NCBI GenBank assembly: GCA_900317155.1
Contig: ONFO01000020.1
Coordinates: 1-64,000 of the forward strand
Direction: 5' to 3'
DNA: 64,000 bases
Source of the DNA: an uncultured Bacteroidales bacterium
Lineage (GTDB): Bacteria; Bacteroidota; Bacteroidia; Bacteroidales; F082
In this document: one piece after another, positions 35,551 to 44,510 of the stretch
How the letters are laid out: every line of letters starts with the position of its first letter
How positions within the stretch are numbered: position 1 is the first letter of the stretch
Position numbers and translations under genes: made by a program
Notes under the pieces: model-generated
The model's input: the letters and a program-made list of their open reading frames with translations, nothing else
Database searches by the model: none
Told to the model about the DNA's origin: nothing

Positions 35551-36603
35551 ATGATCATCATAGGAATAACAGGAACCCTAGGCGCCGGCAAAGGCACCAT
35601 TGTCGACTATCTCGTCAAAGAGAAGGGCTTCGTGCACTACTCGGTGCGGGCCTACATCACAGAAGAATGCCAACGCCGCGGCCTCGAGGTGAACCGCGAC
35701 ACGCTGACCCTCGTGGGCAACGACCTGCGCGCCGCGCACTCACCCAGCTACATCACCGACCAGCTCTTCGAACGCGCCAAGGCCGAAGGCAAGAACGCCG
35801 TCATCGAGAGCGTGCGCACCCCTGGTGAGATCCATTCACTGCGCGAGAAGGGCGAGTTCTACCTCTTCGCCGTCGACGCCGACCGTAAGATCCGCTACGA
35901 CCGCATCTACCTCCGTGGCTCGGAGACCGACCACATCGACTTCGACACCTTCGTGGCTAACGAGGAGCGCGAGATGACCGCCACCGACCCCAACAAGCAG
36001 AACCTCGGTGCCTGCATCAAAGAGGCCGACTTCGTCTTCATGAACGACGGCTCCATCCCACAGCTGCACCAGCAGGTGGAGAAGGTGCTGACCCAGCTGC
36101 ACGTGCGCCCTTCGTGGGACGACTATTTCCTCAACCTAGCCGACACCGTCAGCGAGCGCGCCACCTGCAACCGTGGCCGCAGCGGCTGCGTCATCGTGAA
36201 GGACAAGCAAATCTTAGTGACGGGCTACGTAGGCTCGCCCCGCGGACTGCCACACTGCGACGATGTGGGCCACCTCTTCCGCAAGACCATCCATGAAGAC
36301 GGCAGCGTCACCCAACACTGCGTGCGCACCGTCCATGCCGAGCAGAACGCCATCTGTCAGGCTGCAAGGAGAGGCATCGCCTTGGACGGCAGCACCTTAT
36401 ACTGTCGCATGACGCCCTGCCGCACCTGCGCCATGCTCATCATCAACTGCGGCATCGTGCGCGTGGTGTGCGAACGCCGCTACCACGATGGCGCCGAGAC
36501 CGAGGAGATGTTCCGTCAAGTGGGCATCTCGTTGGAATACAAATACGACGAGGTGCAGCAATACGAAGGGCAACGCTGCGACAACACCGATCCGCTGAAA
36601 TAA
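35551..36603 (+). CDS. P-loop kinase-dCMP deaminase fusion (AvcD/DcdV-like architecture)
   Basis: 350 residues. N-terminal P-loop NTPase (1-~180) with Walker A GTLGAGKGT at residues 8-16 and nucleotide-kinase-like segments (NDLRAAHSPSYITDQLFE; IESVRTPGEIHSLRE). C-terminal zinc-dependent deoxycytidylate deaminase (~188-340) with the catalytic HAE at 262-264 and PCRTC at 289-293 supplying the zinc cysteines 290 and 293. dCMP deaminase makes dUMP for dTTP synthesis. The same order (kinase-like domain then deaminase) defines AvcD/DcdV, which deplete dC nucleotides during phage infection; those are longer. Ordinary dCMP deaminases are ~150 residues. A repeat array precedes it; no TAnnTTTG box is evident. 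Defence role is inference. Confidence 0.87.
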   Translation: MIIIGITGTLGAGKGTIVDYLVKEKGFVHYSVRAYITEECQRRGLEVNRDTLTLVGNDLRAAHSPSYITDQLFERAKAEGKNAVIESVRTPGEIHSLREKGEFYLFAVDADRKIRYDRIYLRGSETDHIDFDTFVANEEREMTATDPNKQNLGACIKEADFVFMNDGSIPQLHQQVEKVLTQLHVRPSWDDYFLNLADTVSERATCNRGRSGCVIVKDKQILVTGYVGSPRGLPHCDDVGHLFRKTIHEDGSVTQHCVRTVHAEQNAICQAARRGIALDGSTLYCRMTPCRTCAMLIINCGIVRVVCERRYHDGAETEEMFRQVGISLEYKYDEVQQYEGQRCDNTDPLK

Positions 36604-36624
36604 ACCAATCAAAATAATTGCATT

Positions 36625-38202
36625 ATGAAAAGACATCTATTCCTGATCTTGGCGCTGGCTTTTGCCATGCCCAGTTCCATTCAAGCGCAAGCCTCACGCG
36701 ACCCATGGGAACTCGTGAATGCCTTCTCATGCTCAACAGGCCGCCAACATGGCGTGGTCTATGACGGCGAGTACATCTACACGAGCGCCTGGGGCAAGTC
36801 GTCGACGGTGCTTTCGATGTTCTACAAATACGACCTCGACGGCAACCTCCTCGATGAATTCGACGTCTCCGGCATCGACAACTCCGACAACTACATGCGC
36901 GACATGACCTTTGACGGACAATATTTCTACGGCTGCGACGCCCATTCCAGCGCCATCTGGTGCTATGACCTCCACAACAAAGCGTTAATCGGGCAAATCA
37001 ACACGACCTTAGGGGAGCTCGGCACTTGCACCTACGACCCTGTCCACGACGCGTTTTGGGTTGGCGTGAGAGCTACGGGAAACAGCCCCAACCTCCACCT
37101 CGACCTTAAGCTCGTCGACCGCAACGGCGCTGTCATCCAGACGGCGACTGCCCACAACCTCGGTGGGCATACCGTGCACGGCACAGGCTACTTCACCGAC
37201 GAGAACGGCGCAGCCCACCTCTATCTGTTTGCCGTGGAAGGCTTCACCGCCCACGTCTTCGACTATAACATCGACGACGACACCATGAATCCTGACTACA
37301 TCTTCGACTTCTCCGTCACCCCTGGCTGGGGATATGCCTGTTCTGCAGGCGGTGCCTTCATCGGCGAGCTGGATGGCGTGCCTTGCTTCTTCGGCGATGT
37401 CGACAAGAGCCCCAACCTCATCGGCATCTATGCCTTGGGCGATTACACTCCCGTGCCACCCGAGCCACCTACGGGCGACCAATTCTACGACTTCAACGAC
37501 GGCTTCCTTCTTTGGACCACCATCGACGCTGACGGTGACGGCTACAACTGGGAGCTGAACCGCAACTGGAACAATCCTTCAAACAACTACAGCCTGGCGT
37601 CCCAGTCATACGACAGCTATCATGAGCTGCCGCTGACCCCCGACAACTATGTGGTCTGTCCCTTCAAACTCACCTACGGCCTCATCACCTTCAGGGCTTG
37701 TGCCCAAGACGCGGCTTACCCCAAAGAGCACTTTGGCGTGGCCGTCTCCACAACAGGCAACACCGATGCCGCCGATTTCACCACCATTTGGGAAACCACC
37801 ATGACCGCCAAGGAGCAAGGCGCATGGTATGAATATGCCATCGACCTACGCGAATACGAAGGGCAGGAGATTTGGGTGGCTTTGCGCCACTTTAACTCCA
37901 CAGAGCAGTTTATGATTGTGGTTGACGACATCACCCTTTACCGCGAGTGGGATGACGTTGCTGACAATACAGCTGACAGGCTCTCGGTCTATCCCAACCC
38001 AACCACCGATCGCGTCAGCGTGACGAGCGACGACACCGTGGAACAATACGAAATCTACAACATCACTGGTGCTTTGGTGCGCCGCCAGACCATAGGCCAC
38101 GACACCTTCGACATCGATGTCCGTGACTTGCCTGCAGGTGCCTACCTTCTTAAGGTTTGCACGAGCAACGCAGTGCAAACCAAGCATTTCGTGAAGGAAT
38201 AA
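36625..38202 (+). CDS. T9SS-exported protein with choice-of-anchor J domain
   Basis: 525 residues. Signal peptide MKRHLFLILALAFAMPSSIQ (cut after AQA). Residues ~25-280 look like a six-bladed beta-propeller (repeats of LYDL/KYDLDGNLLDEF type). Residues ~288-435 form a cleaved-adhesin/choice-of-anchor J jelly roll (FYDFNDGFLLWTTIDADGDG; IVVDDITLYRE). The end is a type A T9SS sorting domain (LSVYPNPTTDRVSVTS; YEIYNITGALVRRQ; AGAYLLKVCTSNAVQTKHF). It is exported via SprA; the ligand or substrate is unknown. It follows the kinase-deaminase gene by 21 nt. Confidence 0.88.
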   Translation: MKRHLFLILALAFAMPSSIQAQASRDPWELVNAFSCSTGRQHGVVYDGEYIYTSAWGKSSTVLSMFYKYDLDGNLLDEFDVSGIDNSDNYMRDMTFDGQYFYGCDAHSSAIWCYDLHNKALIGQINTTLGELGTCTYDPVHDAFWVGVRATGNSPNLHLDLKLVDRNGAVIQTATAHNLGGHTVHGTGYFTDENGAAHLYLFAVEGFTAHVFDYNIDDDTMNPDYIFDFSVTPGWGYACSAGGAFIGELDGVPCFFGDVDKSPNLIGIYALGDYTPVPPEPPTGDQFYDFNDGFLLWTTIDADGDGYNWELNRNWNNPSNNYSLASQSYDSYHELPLTPDNYVVCPFKLTYGLITFRACAQDAAYPKEHFGVAVSTTGNTDAADFTTIWETTMTAKEQGAWYEYAIDLREYEGQEIWVALRHFNSTEQFMIVVDDITLYREWDDVADNTADRLSVYPNPTTDRVSVTSDDTVEQYEIYNITGALVRRQTIGHDTFDIDVRDLPAGAYLLKVCTSNAVQTKHFVKE

Positions 38203-38228
38203 GAGATTTCATTCTTACCCATATTGAA

Positions 38229-38256
38229 AATGCGGCAGTTTAGGCTACCGCATTTT
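38229..38256. terminator. Terminator between the T9SS protein and the antiporter gene
   Basis: AAAATGCGG and CCGCATTTT frame a short AG/CT-paired loop; A/T tracts on both sides suit two convergent genes. Confidence 0.75.
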
Positions 38257-38261
38257 CTGTT

Positions 38262-39926
38262 TTATACCTTCTTCCCTACCAACCTCACAATCAGCCACAA
38301 CACGGCAAAGCCCATCAGGAAGGCCACCCATGAGGGCAAGCCCAATGCGGTGGGCAAGACACCCAACAGCACCGCCACACCACCCACGGTGAGCGCATAA
38401 GGCATCTGCGTCTTGACATGCTGCAAGTGATTGCAACTCGAGGCCAGGGAACTCATTATCGTAGTGTCGGAAATCGGGCTGCAGTGGTCACCCATGACGG
38501 AACCCGCCAGCACCGAGGCCACCACATTGTAGAACAAGGGCATGGTAGCATCGACGGACAAGCCCTGCTCTTGGCAAAGCAGCCACGACGAAGGCAATAT
38601 CAAAGGATAGAGGATGGCCATCGTGCCCCATGAGGTGCCCGTCGAGAAGCCAATCAAAGCGGCCAAGAGGAAGGTCAACACAGGCACCGCCACTGGCGAC
38701 AGCGACCATTCCACCAGCAAATGTGAGACAAACTCCGCTGTGTGCATATCCTTGGTCACCAAGGCGATAGACCAAGCCATCGTCAAGATAAGCACCGCGT
38801 TGAACATGGACTTGAACCCCTCCACCATCTCCTCCATAATCTTCCCGAACTCCATGTCGCCCCGCAGCAAGGTCATCACGATGGCCGTGAGCAGCGATGA
38901 CAACGACGCCCAAAGCAAAGCCAGATAGGAATTGGCCGCCCCGATGGTCGCCGAGAGTTTGGGGAAGAAACCCGTCCCAGCTTCGTTCCACACCGAGGCG
39001 TCATAGCCCGTGACAATCAGCCCGATAATCGTGCCAAAAATCAACACCGCCAACGGAATCAAGGCATCGATGATGTGGGCAGGCTTTGCCACTATGTTGG
39101 ATGTTTCCGTTTCGATGGCCGAAGCCATACGTGCCTTGCGCTCGGCGGTCAGCATCGGGCCGAAGTCGCGCCTGCTGAGGATGATCATCAGCACGAAACC
39201 CAAGGTGAGGAAAGGATAGAAACTGTAAGCCAAAGAATTGAAAAACACCGAATAGGCCGCGGTTTCCAACCCGATGACCTTGATACCGTCCTGGATATAA
39301 CTCAGCTCCGCCCCAATCCAAGTGGTGACAAAAGCCACGGCCACCACGGGGGCGGAAGTGGAGTCGACGATATAAGCCAACTTCTCGCGAGAGACCTTGA
39401 GTTTGTCGGCGATGGGACGCATCGTGTTGCCCACCACAAGCGTGTTGGAATAGTCGTCGAAGAAGATGCAGAGGTCCATGAGGAAAGTCATCAGCTGTCC
39501 GGAACGCGGGCCTTTAGCTCGACGTGAAAGCCAGTTGACCACGCCCTGCATGCCGCCATTGGCCGTGATGATACGCACCATGCCACCGATGAGCATGGTG
39601 AAGACAATAATCTTTACATGGTCGGCATCAAACAAAGAACCCACGACATAGGTATCCACAACCCTCAGCAGTCCGCCACCTAAAGCCGCGGCTGGACTTG
39701 CTCCACCGTAATAGGCCATGAGGAAAGTGCCCGTCAGGATGCCGACGAAAAGCGAGGAAATCACCTCTTTGATAAGCAAAGCCATCACGATGGCCACCAA
39801 AGGCGGCAAAATCGACATCCACAAGGGCATTGATCCAGCGACGGGACCCAAAATATTCAGCAGCACGATGCCCAAAACCAAGGCAATCAGCACTGAAAGG
39901 ACTATCCGTTTCCTTTTCATAGGCAT
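38262..39926 (-). CDS. Na+/H+ antiporter, NhaC family
   Basis: 554 residues with about twelve membrane helices. The charged helix segments FFDDYSNTLVVGNTMRPI and SMPLWMSILPPLVAIVMALL, the LIGGMVRIITANGGMQG helix, and SVMGDHCSPISDTTIMSSLA fit the NhaC/ion-transporter superfamily. Members exchange Na+ for H+, or transport organic acids with cations. Because the window also carries an apparently Na+-linked V-ATPase and an H+-linked F-ATPase, an antiporter joining the two gradients makes sense, though substrate is inferred. The start is either ATG 39926 or 39920; a TATCTTTG box lies at 39938-39945. Confidence 0.86.
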   Translation of the reverse strand: MPMKRKRIVLSVLIALVLGIVLLNILGPVAGSMPLWMSILPPLVAIVMALLIKEVISSLFVGILTGTFLMAYYGGASPAAALGGGLLRVVDTYVVGSLFDADHVKIIVFTMLIGGMVRIITANGGMQGVVNWLSRRAKGPRSGQLMTFLMDLCIFFDDYSNTLVVGNTMRPIADKLKVSREKLAYIVDSTSAPVVAVAFVTTWIGAELSYIQDGIKVIGLETAAYSVFFNSLAYSFYPFLTLGFVLMIILSRRDFGPMLTAERKARMASAIETETSNIVAKPAHIIDALIPLAVLIFGTIIGLIVTGYDASVWNEAGTGFFPKLSATIGAANSYLALLWASLSSLLTAIVMTLLRGDMEFGKIMEEMVEGFKSMFNAVLILTMAWSIALVTKDMHTAEFVSHLLVEWSLSPVAVPVLTFLLAALIGFSTGTSWGTMAILYPLILPSSWLLCQEQGLSVDATMPLFYNVVASVLAGSVMGDHCSPISDTTIMSSLASSCNHLQHVKTQMPYALTVGGVAVLLGVLPTALGLPSWVAFLMGFAVLWLIVRLVGKKV

Positions 39927-39937
39927 AAAATGTGGTA

Positions 39938-39945
39938 CAAAGATA
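39938..39945 (-). promoter_or_regulatory. TAnnTTTG promoter box of the antiporter gene
   Basis: TATCTTTG on the minus strand, 11 nt before the first in-frame ATG (39926). Confidence 0.5.
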
Positions 39946-39987
39946 CAATTTTTTGAAGGAATTCCGTTATCAAAAACAATTTGGTCT

Positions 39988-39995
39988 TATTTTTG
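39988..39995 (+). promoter_or_regulatory. TAnnTTTG promoter box of the lipoprotein pair
   Basis: TATTTTTG, downstream of the in-frame ATG at 39932 and 53 nt before the ATG at 40049, so it supports the latter start. Confidence 0.55.
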
Positions 39996-40048
39996 CAAGC
40001 CGAATCATCTTTGGTAATTATCAACATCAATACAAAACCTATCAAATC

Positions 40049-40558
40049 ATGAAGAAAACCCTCATCATCGCATTAAGCTGCCTCGTAGTTCTGTTCGCAG
40101 CATGCAAGAAGAAACCTGTCGAGCCTACGCCTGTTGACTACACCGCCAACTATGTCGGCAACTACATGGGACAGTTCACGCTCACCATCACATCGATGAA
40201 CAACAGCGCGGTGTCGAACATGAGCTTCCCCATCGACAGCATCAAGATGGACATCGCCAAAGGCACGGAAACCAACGCCATCACTGCCACGGTGACCGTC
40301 GACAATGAGTCGCACCAAACCTCTGGCACGGCCACAGCCGACAAAGCCGACTTCGGAACCGTTCACCTCGTCATCGACAAGCCCGACCAGCATTACTCAT
40401 TCAATTTGGACCTAAAGATGGAGGGATCCAAAGCCGCGAGCGACACCTTGAACATTGCCGGCTCCTTTACAGGCAAGGGGGCTGCGGAAATCATGGGACA
40501 GGAACAGATTTTCGACGAAGTGTCGGGCACATTAAACGGAAAACTATTAAAACAATAA
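40049..40558 (+). CDS. Small lipoprotein of unknown function
   Basis: 169 residues from MKKTLIIALSCLVVLFAACK. The lipobox is LFAACKKKP. The rest is a beta-rich domain (YVGNYMGQFTLTITSM; VDNESHQTSGTATADKADFG; FTGKGAAEIMGQE), compatible with a small calycin-like or Ig-like fold. No recognised family. It lies 18 nt before a second lipoprotein with a similar GNY/GHYEG-type segment; the two are probably cotranscribed and distantly related. Confidence 0.8.
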   Translation: MKKTLIIALSCLVVLFAACKKKPVEPTPVDYTANYVGNYMGQFTLTITSMNNSAVSNMSFPIDSIKMDIAKGTETNAITATVTVDNESHQTSGTATADKADFGTVHLVIDKPDQHYSFNLDLKMEGSKAASDTLNIAGSFTGKGAAEIMGQEQIFDEVSGTLNGKLLKQ

Positions 40559-40576
40559 CTTAAAATTCATAACATC

Positions 40577-41410
40577 ATGAAGAGATCAACTTTATTTTTG
40601 GCTTGCTGCATTGGACTGATGCTTTTCGCGAGCTGTAAGAAAGACCCTGTCGCACCTACCATCAACGTCATCACCGACACGGGCTACGCGACAGAAAACA
40701 CACAAATCTTTTCGGGCGACATCATCAAGGTCGGCTTCAACGCCACGGGCGAAAAGCTGACGAAGATCGAGATTACGCTGACCCAAAACGGTACTGTAAT
40801 CAACTCCAGCCAGGCCGCCATCGAGAATCAGACGAGCTACAGCCACACAGCCACCTTCACCGTCGAGGCTACCGGCACCGTGACCGTCACCGGCACCGTT
40901 ACCGATGCCAACGGCCTGAACGCCTCCAAGAGTTTCAACATCATTTATAACGAGAAGCCCAATGCCAAGTTCTTGGGTCACTATGAAGGCAACGCCTTGG
41001 CCACGGGTTCGATGGAGGCGGAAATCACTGGAATTGGAGCGCAACCCGTACACGACGAGTTCACCGACCGCGAAGTGCCTGTCATCCTCGACCTTAACGG
41101 AGGCGAAAACATGAATGAAGTCGTGGGCACCTGCAAAATAAACGACAGGGAAATGACCTGCAAAGGCACTGTCGATGGCAACAAGCTCGTCTTCGAAGCC
41201 GTCAACGATGTCGTCACATTCGAATATAATATGGGCCTCATGACCATCAATCCCGAAATCAATGTCACCTACAGCATCGTTGGAACCCTTGTTGAAAACC
41301 AACTCAACCTCGAAGGTACCTGCACGGGTAATGGCGACTTGAACTACGGTTTATTCAGTGGCACCATCAAATTAGAATCCACAGTCGGCGGCAGTTTGAA
41401 CAAAATATAA
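40577..41410 (+). CDS. Lipoprotein with Ig-like N-terminal domain
   Basis: 277 residues. Signal and lipobox MKRSTLFLACCIGLMLFASC, then KKDPV. Residues ~30-125 form an Ig-like beta domain (INVITDTGYATENTQIFSGD; VTVTGTVTDANGLNASKSF). Residues ~130-277 resemble the single domain of the upstream lipoprotein (FLGHYEGNALATGSMEAEIT; LFSGTIKLESTVGGSL). Function unknown. It ends at a strong terminator before tRNA-fMet. Confidence 0.8.
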   Translation: MKRSTLFLACCIGLMLFASCKKDPVAPTINVITDTGYATENTQIFSGDIIKVGFNATGEKLTKIEITLTQNGTVINSSQAAIENQTSYSHTATFTVEATGTVTVTGTVTDANGLNASKSFNIIYNEKPNAKFLGHYEGNALATGSMEAEITGIGAQPVHDEFTDREVPVILDLNGGENMNEVVGTCKINDREMTCKGTVDGNKLVFEAVNDVVTFEYNMGLMTINPEINVTYSIVGTLVENQLNLEGTCTGNGDLNYGLFSGTIKLESTVGGSLNKI

Positions 41411-41431
41411 TGACGTTGACGACACAAACAA

Positions 41432-41468
41432 CAAAAAAAACGGATGGCCGATGGTCATCCGTTTTTTG
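41432..41468. terminator. Terminator between the lipoprotein gene and tRNA-fMet
   Basis: AAAAAACGGATG pairs with CATCCGTTTTTT around a 9-nt loop. It is usable by both convergent transcripts. Confidence 0.85.
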
Positions 41469-41469
41469 T

Positions 41470-41544
41470 TGGTAGCGGGGAGAGGATTCGAACCTCCGAC
41501 CTCCGGGTTATGAGCCCGACGAGCTGCCTCTGCTCTACCCCGCA
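41470..41544 (-). tRNA. Initiator tRNA-Met (CAU)
   Basis: Minus-strand cloverleaf with acceptor TGCGGGG and CCCCGCT. Position 1 is unpaired (T1 opposite T72), and the anticodon stem ends in three G:C pairs (GGGCTCATAACCC); both are initiator hallmarks. D arm AGAGCAGAGGCAGCTCG; T arm GGAGGTTCGAATCCTC. The CCA end is encoded (41470-41472), unlike in the other two tRNAs here. Confidence 0.95.
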
Positions 41545-41603
41545 TCGTGTCAAAATTTCAGTCGATGAAATTTTTTCGTGCCTGAAATCGGCTGCAAAGA
41601 TAA

Positions 41604-41611
41604 TAATTTTG
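41604..41611 (+). promoter_or_regulatory. TAnnTTTG promoter box of era
   Basis: TAATTTTG 38 nt before the ATG at 41650; it excludes the in-frame ATG at 41578. Confidence 0.5.
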
Positions 41612-41649
41612 TTTCTTTGCAAGGCCAAAATCAAGGAAAAAATTTCATT

Positions 41650-42531
41650 ATGAGTCATAAAGCAGGCTATGTCAATATTATAGGTCGCCCGAACGTGGGC
41701 AAGTCCACCCTGATGAATCAGCTCGTTGGCGAGAAAATCTCCATCATCACCTCGAAAGCGCAGACCACGCGCCACCGTATTTTGGGTATCGTCAACGGCG
41801 ACGACTTCCAAATCGTCTTCTCCGACACCCCTGGCATCATCAAGGACCCGGCCTACAAGATGCATGAGGTGATGAACCAGTTCGTCAACGTGGCCCTCAT
41901 CGATGCCGACCTCATCCTTTTCGTCGTCGACATCACCGACAAGAAAGTCGAAGAAAAGACCGTCGAAAGGCTGAAGACGACCGACATCCCTGTCTTCGTG
42001 CTCATCAACAAGATTGACCTTTCCACACAGGAACAAGTGGAACAAGCTGTGGAGCAATGGCGCGAGACCTTGCCCAACGCCACCGTGTTCCCGCTTTCGG
42101 CACAATACAACGCCAACGTGGAGTTCATCTTCAAGCAAATCTTGGAAAAACTGCCCGAATGCCCGCCCTACTTCCCCAAAGACGAGCTCACCGACCGCTC
42201 GATGCGCTTCTTCATCACCGAGATCATCCGCGAGAAGATTTTACTCAACTACCAACAGGAAATCCCTTATTCCGTGCAAGTTGAAGTGGAAAGCTACGAG
42301 GAGAGCGAACACCGCATCCACATCCGCAGCATCATCTATGTGGCCCGCGAATCGCAGAAAGCCATCATCATCGGCAAGGGCGGTAGTGCCATCAAGAAGC
42401 TCGGTATGCAGGCCCGCGCTGACATTGAGGAGTTTACGGGAAAGAAAATCTTCCTTGAGCTTTTCGTCAAAGTGGATAAAGACTGGCGCGACAACGAGGC
42501 TGAACTTAAGCGGTTTGGATACGAAGCGTAA
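41650..42531 (+). CDS. era: GTPase Era
   Basis: 293 residues. GTPase domain with G1 [17 protein letters not shown]3 DTPGI and G4 NKID, plus a C-terminal KH domain (AIIIGKGGSAIKKLGMQARAD split across GKGG). Era binds the 3' end of 16S rRNA and assists 30S assembly. It is followed at 118 bp by der, another ribosome-assembly GTPase, the usual Bacteroidota pairing. A palindromic 7-bp repeat block fills the gap between them. Confidence 0.96.
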   Translation: MSHKAGYVNIIGRPNVGKSTLMNQLVGEKISIITSKAQTTRHRILGIVNGDDFQIVFSDTPGIIKDPAYKMHEVMNQFVNVALIDADLILFVVDITDKKVEEKTVERLKTTDIPVFVLINKIDLSTQEQVEQAVEQWRETLPNATVFPLSAQYNANVEFIFKQILEKLPECPPYFPKDELTDRSMRFFITEIIREKILLNYQQEIPYSVQVEVESYEESEHRIHIRSIIYVARESQKAIIIGKGGSAIKKLGMQARADIEEFTGKKIFLELFVKVDKDWRDNEAELKRFGYEA

Positions 42532-42536
42532 TAAAT

Positions 42537-42608
42537 GTTGAATGCTAAATGCTGAATGCTGAATGCTTTGCGACATTCCGCATTCAGCATTCCTAATTCC
42601 GCATTCAA
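42537..42608. repeat. Palindromic 7-bp repeat between era and der
   Basis: GAATGCT/AAATGCT units on the left, a short TTTGCGAC loop, and ATTCCGC/ATTCAGC units on the right, able to form a long hairpin. Confidence 0.8.
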
Positions 42609-42616
42609 AAATTATG

Positions 42617-42624
42617 TACCTTTG
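42617..42624 (+). promoter_or_regulatory. TAnnTTTG promoter box of der
   Basis: TACCTTTG 25 nt before the der ATG at 42650, so der probably has its own promoter despite following era. Confidence 0.55.
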
Positions 42625-42649
42625 CAGCCGATTTTAAATTCAAAGCATT

Positions 42650-43957
42650 ATGTCAAATATTGTAGCAATTGTGGGGAGACCCAATGTGGGAAAATCGACG
42701 CTGTTCAACCGTCTGCTGAAGCAGCGCATGGCCATCGTGGAAGAGACGAGCGGCGTGACGCGCGACAGGCATTACGGCAAGAGCGACTGGAATGGAAAGG
42801 AATTCACCGTCATCGACACCGGCGGCTATGTGGTTGGGTCGGACGACATCTTTGAAGAAGAAATCCGCAAGCAGGTGGACCTGGCCATCGAAGAAGCCGA
42901 CGTCATCATCTTCATCGTCGACGGTCGTGAAGGCCTGCATGTCCTTGATGAGGATGTGGCCGTCATCTTGAGGCAGCAAAAGAAACCTGTTTTATTGGCT
43001 GTCAACAAGATAGACGAGCCTAATAAAGAAGTTTTGGCGGGTGAGTTTTATGCCTTGGGGTTGGGCGAGCCTTGGCCGATTTCAGCCATGACCGGCACAG
43101 GCACAGGCGAGCTCCTCGACAAGGTCTGCGAGCTGCTGCCCAACAACACCACCGACTTCAACACCGATCTGCCCAAGTTCACCGTGGTGGGACGACCCAA
43201 TGTGGGCAAATCATCCTTAATCAATGCCTTCCTCGGCACTGATCGCCATATCGTGACCGATATAGCAGGTACCACCCGTGATGCCAACTACACGCGTTAC
43301 AAGGCCTTCGGCATGGAGTTCATGCTCGTCGACACGGCCGGACTGCGCAAGAAGAGCAAGGTGGAGGAAGACATCGAGTTCTACAGCGTGCTGCGCTCCA
43401 TCCGCGCCATCGAAGACAGCGACGTGGCCATCCTCATGCTCGATGCCACGCAAGGCTTCGAGGCCCAGGACATGAACATCCTGCGCCTCATCGAGAAGAA
43501 CAAGAAAGGCCTGGTGATGGTCGTCAACAAGTGGGATTTGGTCGAAAAGGATTCCAATACGCACAAGGCCTACGAAGAGCTGATCCGTTCCAGGACGGCA
43601 CCTTTCACCGACTACCCCATCATCTTCACCTCAGCCATCAACAAACAACGTATCTATAAGGTGTTGGAGACGGCACACAAGGTCTACGAGAACCGCGAGC
43701 GCCGCATCCCCGTCCGTGAGCTGAACGACAAGATGCAGGAAATCATCAATTCCGTACCTTTGCCGACCGCCTCGCGTGGACGTTTCCTGAAAATCAAGTA
43801 CATCACCCAGCTGAAGAGCATTTCACCTCAGTTCATTTTCTTCTGTAACCTGCCTAAGGACGTGAAGGAGAACTACAAGCGCTTCCTGGAGAACAAGATC
43901 CGCGAGACCTGGGACTTCAATGGTGTGCCGATTCAGTTGATATTCAAAGAGAAGTAG
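42650..43957 (+). CDS. der: GTPase Der
   Basis: 435 residues with two GTPase domains in tandem: G1 [15 protein letters not shown] (residues ~9-23) and [16 protein letters not shown] (~183), each with its own G3 (DTGGY; DTAGL) and G4 (NKID; NKWD). A C-terminal KH-like domain follows. Der acts in 50S subunit assembly. Normal length. A MITE-like element begins 7 nt after its stop codon. Confidence 0.97.
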   Translation: MSNIVAIVGRPNVGKSTLFNRLLKQRMAIVEETSGVTRDRHYGKSDWNGKEFTVIDTGGYVVGSDDIFEEEIRKQVDLAIEEADVIIFIVDGREGLHVLDEDVAVILRQQKKPVLLAVNKIDEPNKEVLAGEFYALGLGEPWPISAMTGTGTGELLDKVCELLPNNTTDFNTDLPKFTVVGRPNVGKSSLINAFLGTDRHIVTDIAGTTRDANYTRYKAFGMEFMLVDTAGLRKKSKVEEDIEFYSVLRSIRAIEDSDVAILMLDATQGFEAQDMNILRLIEKNKKGLVMVVNKWDLVEKDSNTHKAYEELIRSRTAPFTDYPIIFTSAINKQRIYKVLETAHKVYENRERRIPVRELNDKMQEIINSVPLPTASRGRFLKIKYITQLKSISPQFIFFCNLPKDVKENYKRFLENKIRETWDFNGVPIQLIFKEK

Positions 43958-43963
43958 TCAATA

Positions 43964-44089
43964 GATTCCCTTCGGGAATGGAGTGCATTTTGGGTTCTTT
44001 ATGGCGGCGGCTTGTGGTGTTTATGACTCGTAAAAACAACCAGCCGCCGCTGGAAACACAATCGGAATTTCCATTCCCGAAGGGAAACT
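43964..44089. repeat. MITE-like palindromic element, copy 3 (divergent)
   Basis: Same overall plan as the pair at 15415 and 15983: outer ends GATTCCCTTCGGGAATGG and CCATTCCCGAAGGGAAAC, and inner GGCGGCGGCT with AGCCGCCGC. The length is ~126 bp, but the sequence between the pairs differs, so structure rather than sequence is conserved. It fills the gap between der and the S4-domain gene. Confidence 0.85.
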
Positions 44090-44107
44090 CAAGCAAAACC
44101 AAATACA

Positions 44108-44497
44108 ATGGAAAGCAAGGAGGATATCGTCCGGATGGACAAATGGCTGTGGGCGGCGCGCCTGTTCAAGACGCGTTCGCTGGCGGCTGATGCCATCAAG
44201 GGCGGCAAGGTGAAGGTGGACGACAACCCCGTCAAGCCCTCGCGCGAGGTGAAGGTGGGCGACGTCATCCAAGTGCAGATTGAGCAGTTACACAAAGTAG
44301 TGGAAGTGAAAACCGTCGTCAAAAACCGCGTTTCAGCCAAGCAGGTGCCCGAGGTCTACAACGACCTCACGCCCAAGGAGGAATACGAGCGTATCGAATT
44401 CATGCGCGCCTACAAGGCCGAGTGGCGCGACCGCGGGGCAGGACGACCGACCAAAAAAGAGAGAAGGATGATTGAGCGACTGAAGGAGGAAATATAA
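44108..44497 (+). CDS. S4-domain RNA-binding protein (Hsp15-like)
   Basis: 129 residues. The S4 domain is at the N-terminus: VRMDKWLWAARLFKTRSLAA, DAIKGGKVKVDDNPVKPSRE, and VKVGDVIQVQI. The tail is basic (RDRGAGRPTKKERRMIERLK). HslR/Hsp15-type proteins bind stalled 50S subunits or structured RNA; the exact role here is inferred. It starts 19 nt after a MITE-like element. Confidence 0.9.
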   Translation: MESKEDIVRMDKWLWAARLFKTRSLAADAIKGGKVKVDDNPVKPSREVKVGDVIQVQIEQLHKVVEVKTVVKNRVSAKQVPEVYNDLTPKEEYERIEFMRAYKAEWRDRGAGRPTKKERRMIERLKEEI

Positions 44498-44510
44498 CTA
44501 AGATATTTCT

